Source of the DNA: Pseudomonadota bacterium
Lineage (GTDB): Bacteria > Bdellovibrionota > Bdellovibrionia > Bdellovibrionales > JACTMU01
Assembly (NCBI GenBank): GCA_014584465.1
Contig: JACTMU010000081.1
Location: forward strand, 1-64,000
DNA length: 64,000 nucleotides
Direction of reading: 5' to 3'
How positions within the stretch are numbered: the first letter of the stretch is position 1; each line of letters opens with the position of its first letter. Positions 40,325 through 50,509 of this stretch are shown here, in pieces. The translations under genes and the position numbers were made by a program. Under the pieces are notes generated by a model. That model searched no databases, was not told the origin of the DNA, and saw only the letters and a program-made list of their open reading frames with translations.

Positions 40325-41068
40325 ATGCGTGACGATGGACGAAAATTTGATGAACTTCGAGAAATCCGTATCATTCCGAGAGCCTCTCGATACGCCGAAG
40401 GCAGCGTTCTCATTGAGGCCGGTGCGACCCGTCTCTTTTGCACTGCCAGTGTGGAGTCTCCTGTTCCGAAATGGCTTCAGGGAAGCGGGCAAGGATGGGT
40501 CACTGCCGAATATGGGATGCTCCCTCGCTCCACTCATGATCGAATCAAACGCGATCGTGCCGCTGGCAGCGGCCGAACTCACGAGATTTCTCGCTTGATC
40601 GGACGCAGTCTGAGAGCCGCCGTGGATCTTAAGGCTTTAGGAGAAAAACAGATCATTGTGGATTGCGACGTTTTGCAAGCCGATGGTGGCACGCGAACTT
40701 TGGCGGTCAGTGGAGGATTTGTGGCGATGGCGCTGGCTCTTGAAGAGCTCATGGTCCGAGGGGAAATCAAGTCATTGCCACTCAAAAGTGCCGTAGCTGC
40801 AGTCAGTGTGGGAATTGTTCGAGGAAAGCCACTGCTGGACCTCTGCTATGAAGAGGACTCCCAAGCCGATACGGACATGAACATCGTCACACTCTTTCCC
40901 TCACAACGATTTGCGGAAATTCAGGGAACTGCCGAAGGACACCCCTTCACGACGGAAGAACTCCATGAGTTGATTGCCTTAGGACGTAAAGGATGCGAAA
41001 GCATCTTCGAAATTCAAAGCTCCCATTTGGGCGGAATTTTTAAGACCTTAAGATCGAAATCGGGCTGA
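40325..41068 (+). CDS. rph: Ribonuclease PH
   Basis: [103 protein letters not shown]. Confidence 0.96.
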   Translation: MRDDGRKFDELREIRIIPRASRYAEGSVLIEAGATRLFCTASVESPVPKWLQGSGQGWVTAEYGMLPRSTHDRIKRDRAAGSGRTHEISRLIGRSLRAAVDLKALGEKQIIVDCDVLQADGGTRTLAVSGGFVAMALALEELMVRGEIKSLPLKSAVAAVSVGIVRGKPLLDLCYEEDSQADTDMNIVTLFPSQRFAEIQGTAEGHPFTTEELHELIALGRKGCESIFEIQSSHLGGIFKTLRSKSG

Positions 41069-41659
41069 ATGATGGAAATTTGGATCGCCACTGGAAATTC
41101 TGGTAAGCTTAAAGAGTTTGAATCTCTATTGAAGGGCAAATTTGATAAGGTCCATTCACAAAGAGAGCTTGATTACTATGCCCCCCCTGAAGAGACCGGT
41201 GCAACATTCAAGGAAAATGCCGAGATCAAGGCACGCTCGCTGAAGGCATTGAAACCCCAGAGTTGGGTGATCGGTGAAGACTCCGGACTCGAAGTCGATG
41301 GCCTTAACGGAATCCCCGGAGTCCACTCGGCCAGATATGCAGGACCTAAAGCAACGAGCGCAGAGAATACAGCAAAACTTTTAAAAATGTTGCAGTTGCG
41401 ATCGCCAAAGAATCGTACGGCAGCTTTTCGCTGCTTCATGATTGCCATTAGCCCCGATGGCAAAGAGTATCTCTTTGAAGGGTCTCTCAAAGGAGAGATT
41501 TCCCTGGCCCAGAAGGGAAAGGGTGGGTTTGGATATGACGACGTCTTTATTCCGGAGGGACGATCTCAAACTTTGGCGGAGATCGACTTTGCCGAGAAGA
41601 ACAGACTCTCTCACCGAGGCCAAGCAACCAAAAGATTTCTGGAATTTCTAAGCAATTGA
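41069..41659 (+). CDS. rdgB: Non-canonical purine NTP pyrophosphatase (RdgB/HAM1)
   Basis: IWIATGNSGKLKEF, TFKENAEIKARSL, VIGEDSGLEVDGLNGIPGVHSARYAG, GFGYDDVFIPEGRSQTLAEI. Confidence 0.96.
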   Translation: MMEIWIATGNSGKLKEFESLLKGKFDKVHSQRELDYYAPPEETGATFKENAEIKARSLKALKPQSWVIGEDSGLEVDGLNGIPGVHSARYAGPKATSAENTAKLLKMLQLRSPKNRTAAFRCFMIAISPDGKEYLFEGSLKGEISLAQKGKGGFGYDDVFIPEGRSQTLAEIDFAEKNRLSHRGQATKRFLEFLSN

Positions 41660-41665
41660 CGGATT

Positions 41666-43060
41666 TCAGAGTTTGCGAAACCGCGCTGTAAAATGGCGCA
41701 ACACCGGCGCCTGATAGGTCAACTCATAGCCACCCAACTTATCGAGATCCTGAGTGATCTGTGTGGCCATCTCAATCATATAATCCACATGGCTTTGAGT
41801 ATAAACCCTTCGTGGAATTGCAAGTCGCAACAACTCCTGAGGTGCTGGCGTCTCCTTTCCCGTAGATGGATCAACGTGACCAAGCATCACCGTCCCCACT
41901 TCCACACCCCGAATGCCGATCTCCTCATAAAGTGCCACTGCAAGAGCCTGTGCAGGGTATTGCAGCACGGGAATGTGTGGGAGTGTGGCTCCGGCGTCGA
42001 CGTAGACCGCATGCCCGCCAACAGGTTTGACAATTTGAAATCCAGCCCGTTCAAGACCCTCTCCAAAGTAGGCCGTTGAGCGAATTCGATAGGAGAGGTA
42101 GTTCTCATCTAAAATCTCGTCAAGTCCAATGGCGAGGGCTTCGAGATCTCGTCCTGCAAGCCCTCCATAGGTAGGAAACCCCTCGGTGATCACCATAGAG
42201 GTACGAATCTGTTCGGCAACCGATTCACTTCGAAGCGCCAAAAACCCTCCGATGTTGCCAAAAGCATCCTTCTTTGCGCTCATCAAAACCCCATCGGCAA
42301 GTGAAAAGATTTCATGAGCAATCGTACGCACACTCTTGTCGTCAAATCCCGACTCACGTTTTTTAATAAAATAGGAGTTCTCTGCAAAACGAGCCGCATC
42401 GATGTAAAGAGGAACCCGAAACTGGTCGGCAAGATCACGAACCTCTTTCAAGTTGGACATGGATACGGGTTGCCCGCCCACTGAGTTGTTGGTGATGGTC
42501 ATAATGATTAGGGCCACCTCACGCGGATGCTTCATTAGGTACTCTTTCAACCTACTGCAATCGACATTCCCCTTAAAGGGCGCTTCTGCCTTCGATTCAC
42601 GACTCTCCTTACAAGGTAGATCGACTGCCTCTGCACCGACGGCCTCAATGTTGGCCCGAGTTGTATCAAAGTGTGTATTCCCAACCACAACCTGTCCTGG
42701 CTGAACAAGTGTCTGCATCAAAAGCGCTTCCGCCGATCGCCCTTGATGTGTGGGAATCACCTGACCCATTCCCGTCAACTTCTGGATCGTCTCCTCAAAG
42801 CGTCGAAAACTTCGCGAACCAGCGTAAGCCTCATCTCCTACAATGATTCCGGCCCACTGGTAACAGGACATTGCGCTGGTCCCGCTGTCGGTCAAAAGAT
42901 CAAAGGTCACATCATCTGCCGAAAGTCGAAAGAGATTGTAATTAGCCTCTTCAATGGCCTTCAACCTACGATCACGACTCAATATCGGTAGGGGTTCGAC
43001 GGAACGAATTTTAAATGGTTCAAAAATGGTTTTCGGTGTGTATTCCTTGCTTCTTTTCAT
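41666..43060 (-). CDS. tnaA: Tryptophanase / tyrosine phenol-lyase family beta-eliminating lyase
   Basis: LTDSGTSAMS, GDEAYAGSRSF, PTHQGRSAEALL, NSVGGQPVSMSNLKEVRDLADQFRVPLYIDAARFAENSYFIKKRE, VLRHFTARFRKL. Start MKRSKEYTPKTIFEPF likelier than TTG at 43096. Confidence 0.88.
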   Translation of the reverse strand: MKRSKEYTPKTIFEPFKIRSVEPLPILSRDRRLKAIEEANYNLFRLSADDVTFDLLTDSGTSAMSCYQWAGIIVGDEAYAGSRSFRRFEETIQKLTGMGQVIPTHQGRSAEALLMQTLVQPGQVVVGNTHFDTTRANIEAVGAEAVDLPCKESRESKAEAPFKGNVDCSRLKEYLMKHPREVALIIMTITNNSVGGQPVSMSNLKEVRDLADQFRVPLYIDAARFAENSYFIKKRESGFDDKSVRTIAHEIFSLADGVLMSAKKDAFGNIGGFLALRSESVAEQIRTSMVITEGFPTYGGLAGRDLEALAIGLDEILDENYLSYRIRSTAYFGEGLERAGFQIVKPVGGHAVYVDAGATLPHIPVLQYPAQALAVALYEEIGIRGVEVGTVMLGHVDPSTGKETPAPQELLRLAIPRRVYTQSHVDYMIEMATQITQDLDKLGGYELTYQAPVLRHFTARFRKL

Positions 43061-43092
43061 CGGCCCATTATGCGTGAGTCCCAAACCGGTTG

Positions 43093-45489
43093 TCAAATCT
43101 CTCCAATTTGAGCAATGATTTGACCTAACGCAATTCCCCCATCATTTGGTGGAATTTGGTGTTGCCAATAGAGTTTGATCCTCTCTTGATCAAAGAGGAC
43201 TTTTGCAAATTCAATAAGGAGCCTATTTTGAAAAACTCCGCCACTGAGAAAGACTGCTTTGGACTTCTCCCTTCGGGCAATCTCCAAGATCAGATGAGCC
43301 AATCCAACATGAAACTTCAATGAGATCTCCTGGACCAAACATCCGCATTCCAAATCACTTAAAATCTCACCGACAACTGGACCCCAAAGAATTTCGCTCC
43401 GCCCTTCGTCCATCAAAAAGCGATATCTTGGGGCACCTTGGGGATCGAAGGTCTCCAAGTTATCGATCGCACGCTCAGCCAGGTGTTCTAATTGTATGGC
43501 CGCCTGAGCTTCAAATTCCACACCTCCTGAAAAGCCCAAGATGGAGGAGACCCCATCAAAGAGCCTACCCACACTTCGGCATTGCACGAGCTTTGTGGAC
43601 CCCCCTTTCAACATCGATCTGTACCACTTACGCTCATCTTCAGTTAAATGAGAAAAGAGCGAAATGGACTTCAACCTGCCAAAAAGAGCGTCTCCTAAAA
43701 ATTCATACAGCAACGCCAAAGCAATTCGCTGTGGTTCACGAACAGCTTGCTCACCTCCCAATAAGGGAAATGGCCTAAAATGCAGAAGGGGCTGCAGAGA
43801 GTGATCTTCAGAAAATCGAAAGAACTCCCCGCCCCATATTGTGCCGTCATCACCCCAACCTGTGCCATCCCAACAGATACCAAGTCCGTGGTCATCCTTG
43901 CATGGCCACGTTTGCCCGCTCTCAGCAAAGCATGAGTAAATGTGAGCCCTGTGGTGCTGCACACCCACAAGACAAGAAGAGTAGTGACGATCACCCCAAA
44001 GAGTTCCGTGGTAATCGGGATGGAGATCACAAAGAACAGATTCTGGATCCATTTCGTATAGATTCAATAGAGAGCGAACTTCAGACTCAAAACGGTGAAG
44101 CGTCTTTCGATGACCGAGATCTCCAATGTGTTGACTCATCACCACCTCATCTCGCTTGAGAATGGCAACGGCGTTTTTGAGCTCACCCCCAAGGGCCAGA
44201 AAAGATGGGTCTCTTCTCTTTTCAGAGGGGGCCCCAGATCGCATCGCTGAAATGAGAGATCGACCGATCGGAAGAGGAGCATAACCTCGTGCACGGCGAA
44301 TCAGCATGGTCTTTCCTCCCACAACCTGAACCACAGAATCATCCATGGGACGAAAAATCGGTCGATTGTGAATGAGAAAACCATCTGCCAATGAGGAGAG
44401 CGCCTCTTTGGCCTCTCTCTCATCGATGCAAATGGGCTCCTCCGAGAGATTCCCACTTGTGGCAATCAATGGAACCTCACAAAACTCCCTCATCAAAAGA
44501 TGATGAAGGGGTGAATAGGGGAGCATCACTCCAAGATAGGGATTGTCTGGAGCCACACTCTGGGCAAGCGATCGATTCCTCAAACTGCTAGCATCTCTTC
44601 TTAAAAGAACAATCGGAGCCTCAGGCGATTGCAACAACGCTCTCTCTTTGTGGTTCAAACAGCAGTGCTGTGAAACCAACTCGATCTGAGACATCATCAC
44701 CGCAAAGGGTTTCAACCTACGACGTTTTCTTCTTCGCAGTTCAAGAACACTCCTTTCATTTGTGGCATCCACCAGAAGTTGAAATCCACCAACTCCTTTA
44801 AGTGCCAAAATTCCACCCTCTTTAAGAAGTTGAACCGCAAATTCCAACGCCCGGTCCGATGAGCTCTCCTTTCCTGTAAAGTGAAATGCCAGATGGGGTC
44901 CACATTGAAAACATGCGTTGGGTTGCGCATGAAATCTCCGATCTCTGGGGTCATCATACTCCCGTTGACATTCATCACACATCCTAAAACTCTTCATCGT
45001 CGTAGAGGGACGATCATAGGGCAGAGACTCCACAATGGAGTACCTAGGACCGCATTGAGTGCAGTTGATGAAGGGGTATCTATAACGTCGGTTCAGAGGA
45101 TCATTGAATTCACTCAGGCAGAGATCACAAGTTGCAAGATCGGGCATCACCGTGACCAAAATCTCTTGCGATGGGGACTTTGAACTTAGATCAACTTGAA
45201 AATCCTGGTACCCCAAAAAGGGGAGATTTTGAGTCTCAATCTCATCGATCCTTGCCGGATGGGGTAGACGCCCTTGAAGTGCCTCAACAAACTTACGGAT
45301 CTCTCTCTCAGATCCTTCCACTTCGATCTCCACTCCACCAGCATGATTCCAAACTCGACCCTGAAGACCAAATTCACAGGCCAGACGAAAGACGTAGGGT
45401 CGAAAACCGACTCCTTGAACAATGCCATTGACATGCACCATGAGACGAATGGGCGTCTCTTCAACCAAACTCAACCTCGACTCGTTCAA
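43093..45489 (-). CDS. hypF: Carbamoyltransferase HypF ([NiFe] hydrogenase maturation)
   Basis: Acylphosphatase domain (VNGIVQGVGFRPYVFRLA), two zinc fingers (CDLCLSEF..CTQCGPRYS; CDECQREY..CFQCGPHL), YrdC-like and Kae1-like domains (GVQHHRAHIYSCFAE). Confidence 0.95.
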   Translation of the reverse strand: MNESRLSLVEETPIRLMVHVNGIVQGVGFRPYVFRLACEFGLQGRVWNHAGGVEIEVEGSEREIRKFVEALQGRLPHPARIDEIETQNLPFLGYQDFQVDLSSKSPSQEILVTVMPDLATCDLCLSEFNDPLNRRYRYPFINCTQCGPRYSIVESLPYDRPSTTMKSFRMCDECQREYDDPRDRRFHAQPNACFQCGPHLAFHFTGKESSSDRALEFAVQLLKEGGILALKGVGGFQLLVDATNERSVLELRRRKRRRLKPFAVMMSQIELVSQHCCLNHKERALLQSPEAPIVLLRRDASSLRNRSLAQSVAPDNPYLGVMLPYSPLHHLLMREFCEVPLIATSGNLSEEPICIDEREAKEALSSLADGFLIHNRPIFRPMDDSVVQVVGGKTMLIRRARGYAPLPIGRSLISAMRSGAPSEKRRDPSFLALGGELKNAVAILKRDEVVMSQHIGDLGHRKTLHRFESEVRSLLNLYEMDPESVLCDLHPDYHGTLWGDRHYSSCLVGVQHHRAHIYSCFAESGQTWPCKDDHGLGICWDGTGWGDDGTIWGGEFFRFSEDHSLQPLLHFRPFPLLGGEQAVREPQRIALALLYEFLGDALFGRLKSISLFSHLTEDERKWYRSMLKGGSTKLVQCRSVGRLFDGVSSILGFSGGVEFEAQAAIQLEHLAERAIDNLETFDPQGAPRYRFLMDEGRSEILWGPVVGEILSDLECGCLVQEISLKFHVGLAHLILEIARREKSKAVFLSGGVFQNRLLIEFAKVLFDQERIKLYWQHQIPPNDGGIALGQIIAQIGEI

Positions 45490-45739
45490 CCGTTATCCCC
45501 TGGGCTTTGGTTGAGAAGAGATCACTCTCCTCGTCAATCACAAGCTCAGCCCCCTTAAGATAGCTCCGAGCCTCTTCGAGGTCCGCAAACATCTCGAAAT
45601 GCTCTCGAAAATGGTCTGCAGAAATTTGAGAGAGCGCGCCCAGGCGAATCCATACCTTCTTGACCTTCGTCCCGCCTTCCTCCTCAAGAACTTCCCGAAT
45701 CCTCTGAGCCAAACCTCTCATCATCGAACTCTCGTGCAT
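45461..45739 (-). CDS. hypA: HypA-like nickel chaperone lacking the zinc ribbon
   Basis: MHESSMMRGLAQRIREVLEEEGGTKVKKVWIRLGALSQISADHFREHFEMFADLEEARSYLKGAELVIDEE...ITVERVEVEFG: HypA framework without any Cys. Confidence 0.75.
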   Translation of the reverse strand: MHESSMMRGLAQRIREVLEEEGGTKVKKVWIRLGALSQISADHFREHFEMFADLEEARSYLKGAELVIDEESDLFSTKAQGITVERVEVEFG

Positions 45740-45944
45740 CGCTCACCTCAAACAACTCTATCGATTGTGACTTTGGAGGCAGATCCTCCCCTCACCAATT
45801 CCACTTTGCTCTTACACTCTCGACTATAATCTCGGTTGATGGAACTGACAACTGGTCTAACAAGCTAAAATCCTCTAAACTGGAGGTGACCTCATTTTCG
45901 AGTTCAAAGGATCAAATGCCTCCAAACCCAACTGGAAAGAGTTC

Positions 45945-47456
45945 ATGCACCGGGTCTCATTGACACTTTTCTTGTCGATACTAGCCTACTCTTTCGAACT
46001 TCATTCTCAAGTCCAAGAAATAGTGAGTGAACCTGCATCTGGTCCGTGCAAGGATAAAACAATCATAAAATCATTTGAAAAGGAACTAAGTAACTTTAAA
46101 ACCACATGGCGTCCATCAACTTCAACCTCGGCGACTTTCTGGAGTGGAGTATTCGACTCGAAAGAAAATCAGAATCGACAAGTGCATATCTTTGAAACTT
46201 TTGACAAGATCCTAACAAAAACTGAAAAAGGACTCGATGAGTTGCGCGATCTCTCGGAGACACAGGTGCCTCCACCAACTAAAGATTCCGTACCTAGCGA
46301 ACGCGACGAATTCATTGAATTCCTCACAAGAAGCGGGAGACTCGACTCTCAACTTAACTCGTTCAAGGCGAAAATCGACTCCCTCAAAGAAGAGAGGTCA
46401 CGCTCCAGATTGCCACCAGAACCAGCCTGGAGAACCCTCACCTGCGATCAACTTACGACTCTTTCCGAGAGATTCAAATCTTCTGGGGAAGCAAAGAGCC
46501 AAAGCACACCCCTCTCACCCAAACCACAAGATACTCAATTTGCTTCGTGCATGAGCTTAGAACAATATTTCGGACAAAACCCAAGGGACCGTTCCTTAAA
46601 GGAGATTAGATTTTCAAATGATAAGGATACGGATCGATATGTTCTCAGTTTCACCCATCCCAAAGCTGATGGAACGTCTTTAAAATTTCCAGAGACAATG
46701 GCTTATTCTTCGAATCCGAATATCGGCCCATACGTCCGCATGAATGACCCTCTTGCGAAATTTAGAGAGTTTGAGACCTTCCGCAGCAACTGCATGGGGA
46801 AACAATATAGCACCACTGTTTTACCCAGCAGTTTGATCCCCAAGGCCTTCGACTTCGATGCGGTATCGGAACTCTTTTGTGCACAGCTGCGCAAAGAGCT
46901 AGAGACCGGATTGACTGCCACCAATCCAATTCTATCGAGGCTCCAACGTCGTCAATCAGGACTCAAGGACCCTGAAAATGACGGCTTTACCTTCAAAGAG
47001 TTCATGGAGTATCTTCTCCCGGAACAACTGGATCCGGAGAAATTCAATTATGTGATCAGTCAAGAAGACCCTAAGGGGTGCCGATTCAAACTCATCAATT
47101 GCAAAGAGACTCAGCAAGAACTCATTCAATCTCTTGATCACGCCCAATCAACTCTTCAGAAAGCCTACGATCGCTGGTCCCTCTTGAGTGACCTTAAAGA
47201 TCTGACATCGAACTCCTCCGCAGCAACACAGCTTCGTCCCCTTTCAAAAGATATCCCCTATTTTAAAGAATTTAACAACGAAATCCAGAATCTTAAATCC
47301 GTGTCGAATTGCCAAGAAATCCTAGAGTGGAGAAAAAGGGCACCGAATCTCATCGAAAAGTTGGAAACAAGCTTTTACAATGATGTTGCACCATTGAGTC
47401 CTCACGACAACACAAGGGACCCAGAGAAGAAGAACCAACAAGGAGGCGCGCAATGA
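45945..47456 (+). CDS. Hypothetical secreted protein
   Basis: 503-aa ORF with N-terminal signal-like region; ATGA overlap with the next gene. Confidence 0.6.
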   Translation: MHRVSLTLFLSILAYSFELHSQVQEIVSEPASGPCKDKTIIKSFEKELSNFKTTWRPSTSTSATFWSGVFDSKENQNRQVHIFETFDKILTKTEKGLDELRDLSETQVPPPTKDSVPSERDEFIEFLTRSGRLDSQLNSFKAKIDSLKEERSRSRLPPEPAWRTLTCDQLTTLSERFKSSGEAKSQSTPLSPKPQDTQFASCMSLEQYFGQNPRDRSLKEIRFSNDKDTDRYVLSFTHPKADGTSLKFPETMAYSSNPNIGPYVRMNDPLAKFREFETFRSNCMGKQYSTTVLPSSLIPKAFDFDAVSELFCAQLRKELETGLTATNPILSRLQRRQSGLKDPENDGFTFKEFMEYLLPEQLDPEKFNYVISQEDPKGCRFKLINCKETQQELIQSLDHAQSTLQKAYDRWSLLSDLKDLTSNSSAATQLRPLSKDIPYFKEFNNEIQNLKSVSNCQEILEWRKRAPNLIEKLETSFYNDVAPLSPHDNTRDPEKKNQQGGAQ

Positions 47457-48391
47457 AAGTTCTAAGTCGACAATTTTCTAGAGTCTATGACGTTCTTGTC
47501 ATCATCTTTCTTGTTTGGGCCTCTTTTGGTTGCGCTCAAAATGAAACCAAGAGGGAAATGGGTGATGACAAGTCCAAGGCCAAAAATGAGCGAAGATTTC
47601 AACTTCCGGAAGAGTTGGTGGAGGCCTCAAAGGACCAATCTTTATGTCAATCCTCCAAAGAGTTCATCACGACTCTTGAATTCTTACGTGATGATCCAGA
47701 ATTTGCCGTGGCTCCTTACAACTCAACGACGGTCGCTGAAGAGGTCTCCTCAGGCTGCACGGATGCCGCCCAACGGTTCATCAGCTCCTATCGACTTCTT
47801 CGAAAGGCCGGAGTCAACATCAGTGAAGCCATGACTCTATCTAAGTCACTGGCTCAAAGAGACAACGAGACCTTTGAGGTCTTCTCGGAGATTTTCATGA
47901 GCCTCTTCTCTGCCAATGGTCTCGACCTTGATCTCTCTCAATCTCTGAAAGTTGCAAGATCTCTCTCCATTGACTTTGATGGGCCGGCTCAAGATGCCTT
48001 TTCGGACTTTCAAACGATCATCAAATTCTGCACCAGTGACAAGACCTTGGATCTACCCACACCCCTTTGCGCTCAACTGGCTCAGCGAATCGCCGCCGAA
48101 GGCGCCCATACTGGCCAAAAGGTGGCCTATCACTTCATCTTTGCATTCAACTATTTGACCGCCAAAGGTGGTGCGGACCTTCCCACCAGCGAAGCTTTGA
48201 AACTGAGTGAAGAGATTGTACGCTATCATCCTGCAGCCCTTTCAAACTTCATTCCAGCATACCTCTATGCAATTTCTGAGACTGGTCTTGGACTCGACAA
48301 GAAGAGCGCCCTACGATTTGCCACGAAGATGGCCTCTCAGAGCCGCAAACCGACACACGTAGTGCCTGGCGCGAAACCTGCTTTCGAGTGA
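47453..48391 (+). CDS. Hypothetical lipoprotein
   Basis: LVIIFLVWASFGCAQNE lipobox-like; translationally coupled (ATGA) to the upstream ORF. Confidence 0.6.
   Translation: MKVLSRQFSRVYDVLVIIFLVWASFGCAQNETKREMGDDKSKAKNERRFQLPEELVEASKDQSLCQSSKEFITTLEFLRDDPEFAVAPYNSTTVAEEVSSGCTDAAQRFISSYRLLRKAGVNISEAMTLSKSLAQRDNETFEVFSEIFMSLFSANGLDLDLSQSLKVARSLSIDFDGPAQDAFSDFQTIIKFCTSDKTLDLPTPLCAQLAQRIAAEGAHTGQKVAYHFIFAFNYLTAKGGADLPTSEALKLSEEIVRYHPAALSNFIPAYLYAISETGLGLDKKSALRFATKMASQSRKPTHVVPGAKPAFE
48360..48388. repeat. Half-copy of the REP-like GTGCCTGGCG repeat (related to 10601-10638)
   Basis: tagtgcctggcgcgaaacctgctttcgag; 16/17 identity to tagtgtctggcgcgaaa at 10601, and similar to the reverse complement of the right arm there. 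Confidence 0.5.
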
Positions 48392-48400
48392 ATTTACATA

Positions 48401-48652
48401 GGGGCTGTCCGGTAATTCGCTTTTTGATCGATTTTGATAAGTTTTTCTTATACCGAGGCGGGCCGACGAAGGGCTAGCCAGAGGCGCTAACTCCTACATA
48501 GGGGCTGTCCGGTAATTCGCTTTTTGATCGATTTTGATAAGTTTTTCTTATACCGAGGCGGACCGACGAAGGGCCAGCCAGAGGCGCTAACTCAAGGAGG
48601 CTCAACGAAGGTATAAGGAACACTTATGGTGAATTCGGCGAAGTCAGAATTG
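48401..48652. repeat. MITE-like element copies C1/C2: 100-bp tandem duplication of the left arm plus degenerate right arm
   Basis: tacataggggctgtccggtaattcgc... at 48395 and again at 48495 (period 100, two substitutions). C2 continues into ggaggctcaacgaaggtataaggaacactta, matching the reverse complement of copy B's left arm before decaying. Confidence 0.88.
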
Positions 48653-49465
48653 AAGTGAGACCATCAGGGCTGGAGCAACTCTTCCTGCCGAATTTCGAAT
48701 GGGCAGGAATCCGAGCGAGGAGACAGGACCATAAATTCGTTTCTTGTAAGTTTCGTGTTGATAGTAGACTTCACTCCAATGGTGAGGGAAGATCAGAGGG
48801 CTAAAGGCAGCCATTGCAGAGAAACCTGCTAGAACCTGCCCCTCCAAGCCCGTGGTGGTCATGATGTAGATGGAGGCTCCCAAGTTGGTGACGATCGACA
48901 AGAGAGTCAATCGATCCGCAAGTCCTGCAGGCTTTCCAAGTGCCTCTTCGGCCATTCGCTCTCGCAAAAGTTCACGAGCCATCTTGGATTCACCCTTTTT
49001 TACTTTGAGATTTCGTAGCGCCTTATAACCATCTTGATAGGGTTCATAGCCCGCCGCCAACGCGGTTGTAAGACCAACCCAAAAGAGGCCGACTGCAATT
49101 CCACCTTTGCTCGCCCAACGGGCGTCGTTTAAGGCTGTCTCTCCATCTTTTTCGGGCATGTTGGCATTGGCGTAGAGGCCACTGACGAGTGTCATGACTC
49201 CTGAAACCTGAATGGCAGAGTGGCGGCTCCAATTGCTCTTTGCCTCCGCTTCGGATTCCATTCTCAATCGATCACTTGCGCTGGGAGAAACATGAAGTTC
49301 AGGATAGAGGAGTTCACCCGTTGCATGACTCTGACTTGAGATGAGAAGAGCCAAGAATTGTATCCTTAAGACGTCGAGAATGATTCCACCACGTGAAGTC
49401 GCGCTCGACGCTCGATCTTTTATCTTTCCCAAAAAAGTTTTTCTGATAGAATGTAACTCAAACAT
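48644..49465 (-). CDS. Hypothetical membrane protein
   Basis: 273-aa ORF with several hydrophobic segments (IQVSGVMTLVSGLYANA, GGIAVGLFWVGLTTALAAGY, LLSIVTNLGASIYIMTTTGL). Confidence 0.55.
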   Translation of the reverse strand: MFELHSIRKTFLGKIKDRASSATSRGGIILDVLRIQFLALLISSQSHATGELLYPELHVSPSASDRLRMESEAEAKSNWSRHSAIQVSGVMTLVSGLYANANMPEKDGETALNDARWASKGGIAVGLFWVGLTTALAAGYEPYQDGYKALRNLKVKKGESKMARELLRERMAEEALGKPAGLADRLTLLSIVTNLGASIYIMTTTGLEGQVLAGFSAMAAFSPLIFPHHWSEVYYQHETYKKRIYGPVSSLGFLPIRNSAGRVAPALMVSLQF

Positions 49466-49497
49466 AAGATTATGAGATATCTTCGCTGGAGTTTGAG

Positions 49498-50502
49498 ATG
49501 GTGTCTAGTTACAGGAAATGGATTCTGGTCTTTAACATAGCCTTTTTTTTGTTGCTCGCTCTTTTCTCCTCAAGAAGACTCTTGGCGAGCCAAGGAGTCC
49601 TGACCATGACGAAGGGCCATGTGGAGATCTACACAGAACCTCAGGTACAGCCTCAAGGCGTGGGCCCCTTTGTTCTCTTCAACGATCAACACTATCGACT
49701 CAAACAAGGCAAGATCGGAACCAAAGTGGGAGTCAGGGACGTTGTGCACACCGGCCCCAATGGCAAAGCTCGCATTGTCTTTCCTGATGGTGATCAGTTC
49801 ATCGTAGGACCAGCGACCACCTATCGCCTTACCTCTAAAGATGGTGAAGCTGGTCAGAAAAAGAGTGCTCCCCCCGTTTTGGATCTTATGTATGGCCGAA
49901 TTCGATCTGTGATTTCCAAAAGTGGTCCTCGAAACCGACTTAAAATAAAAACTCCTACAGCTGTGGCGGGTGTGCGGGGGACGGACTTTTACATTCGACA
50001 CTCCCCAAGTGAGAAGAGATCTAAGATTTCGGTTTTGAGAGGTTATGTCGAAGTGAAACCTCGAAAGAGCAAAAGCAAACCCGTCCTGATCGAGAAGGGG
50101 TTTCATGCTCGAATCGAAGCCATGGAGAAAGACAAGAAGAAGATCCCCAAGGTCCGACTTGAGCGTGCTTCACAGCAAGACCTCATTGGCATTCAATCGG
50201 AGACCTTCATCAAGAACGACCCCTCAGAACTCGAATCTCTCAACCCCGATGTCAAAGAGAGCATCGCCAAGTTGGAAGAGAAGGCAGCCATAACCACTTT
50301 GACCGACATCAAAACCTATGACCCCCAACTCTACGAAAAGATGGTCTCGCAAGGCGCTAAGACAGTTTCGGAGGTCAATTCAGCTGTGGTCTCCGATCTT
50401 TACCACTCCGCCCCAGTGGACGAGAAAAAACCCTCTCTGCTTGAACTTCAAAATCTCGATGAAGATGTCTACGAGCGATACTTCAAAATCGACAAGAAGT
50501 GA
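49498..50502 (+). CDS. FecR-domain protein (secreted)
   Basis: Signal peptide; HTGPNGKARIVFPDGDQFIVGPATTYRL; RLKIKTPTAVAGVRGTDFYIRHS...SVLRGYVEVKPRK. Confidence 0.88.
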   Translation: MVSSYRKWILVFNIAFFLLLALFSSRRLLASQGVLTMTKGHVEIYTEPQVQPQGVGPFVLFNDQHYRLKQGKIGTKVGVRDVVHTGPNGKARIVFPDGDQFIVGPATTYRLTSKDGEAGQKKSAPPVLDLMYGRIRSVISKSGPRNRLKIKTPTAVAGVRGTDFYIRHSPSEKRSKISVLRGYVEVKPRKSKSKPVLIEKGFHARIEAMEKDKKKIPKVRLERASQQDLIGIQSETFIKNDPSELESLNPDVKESIAKLEEKAAITTLTDIKTYDPQLYEKMVSQGAKTVSEVNSAVVSDLYHSAPVDEKKPSLLELQNLDEDVYERYFKIDKK

Positions 50503-50509
50503 CTACATA

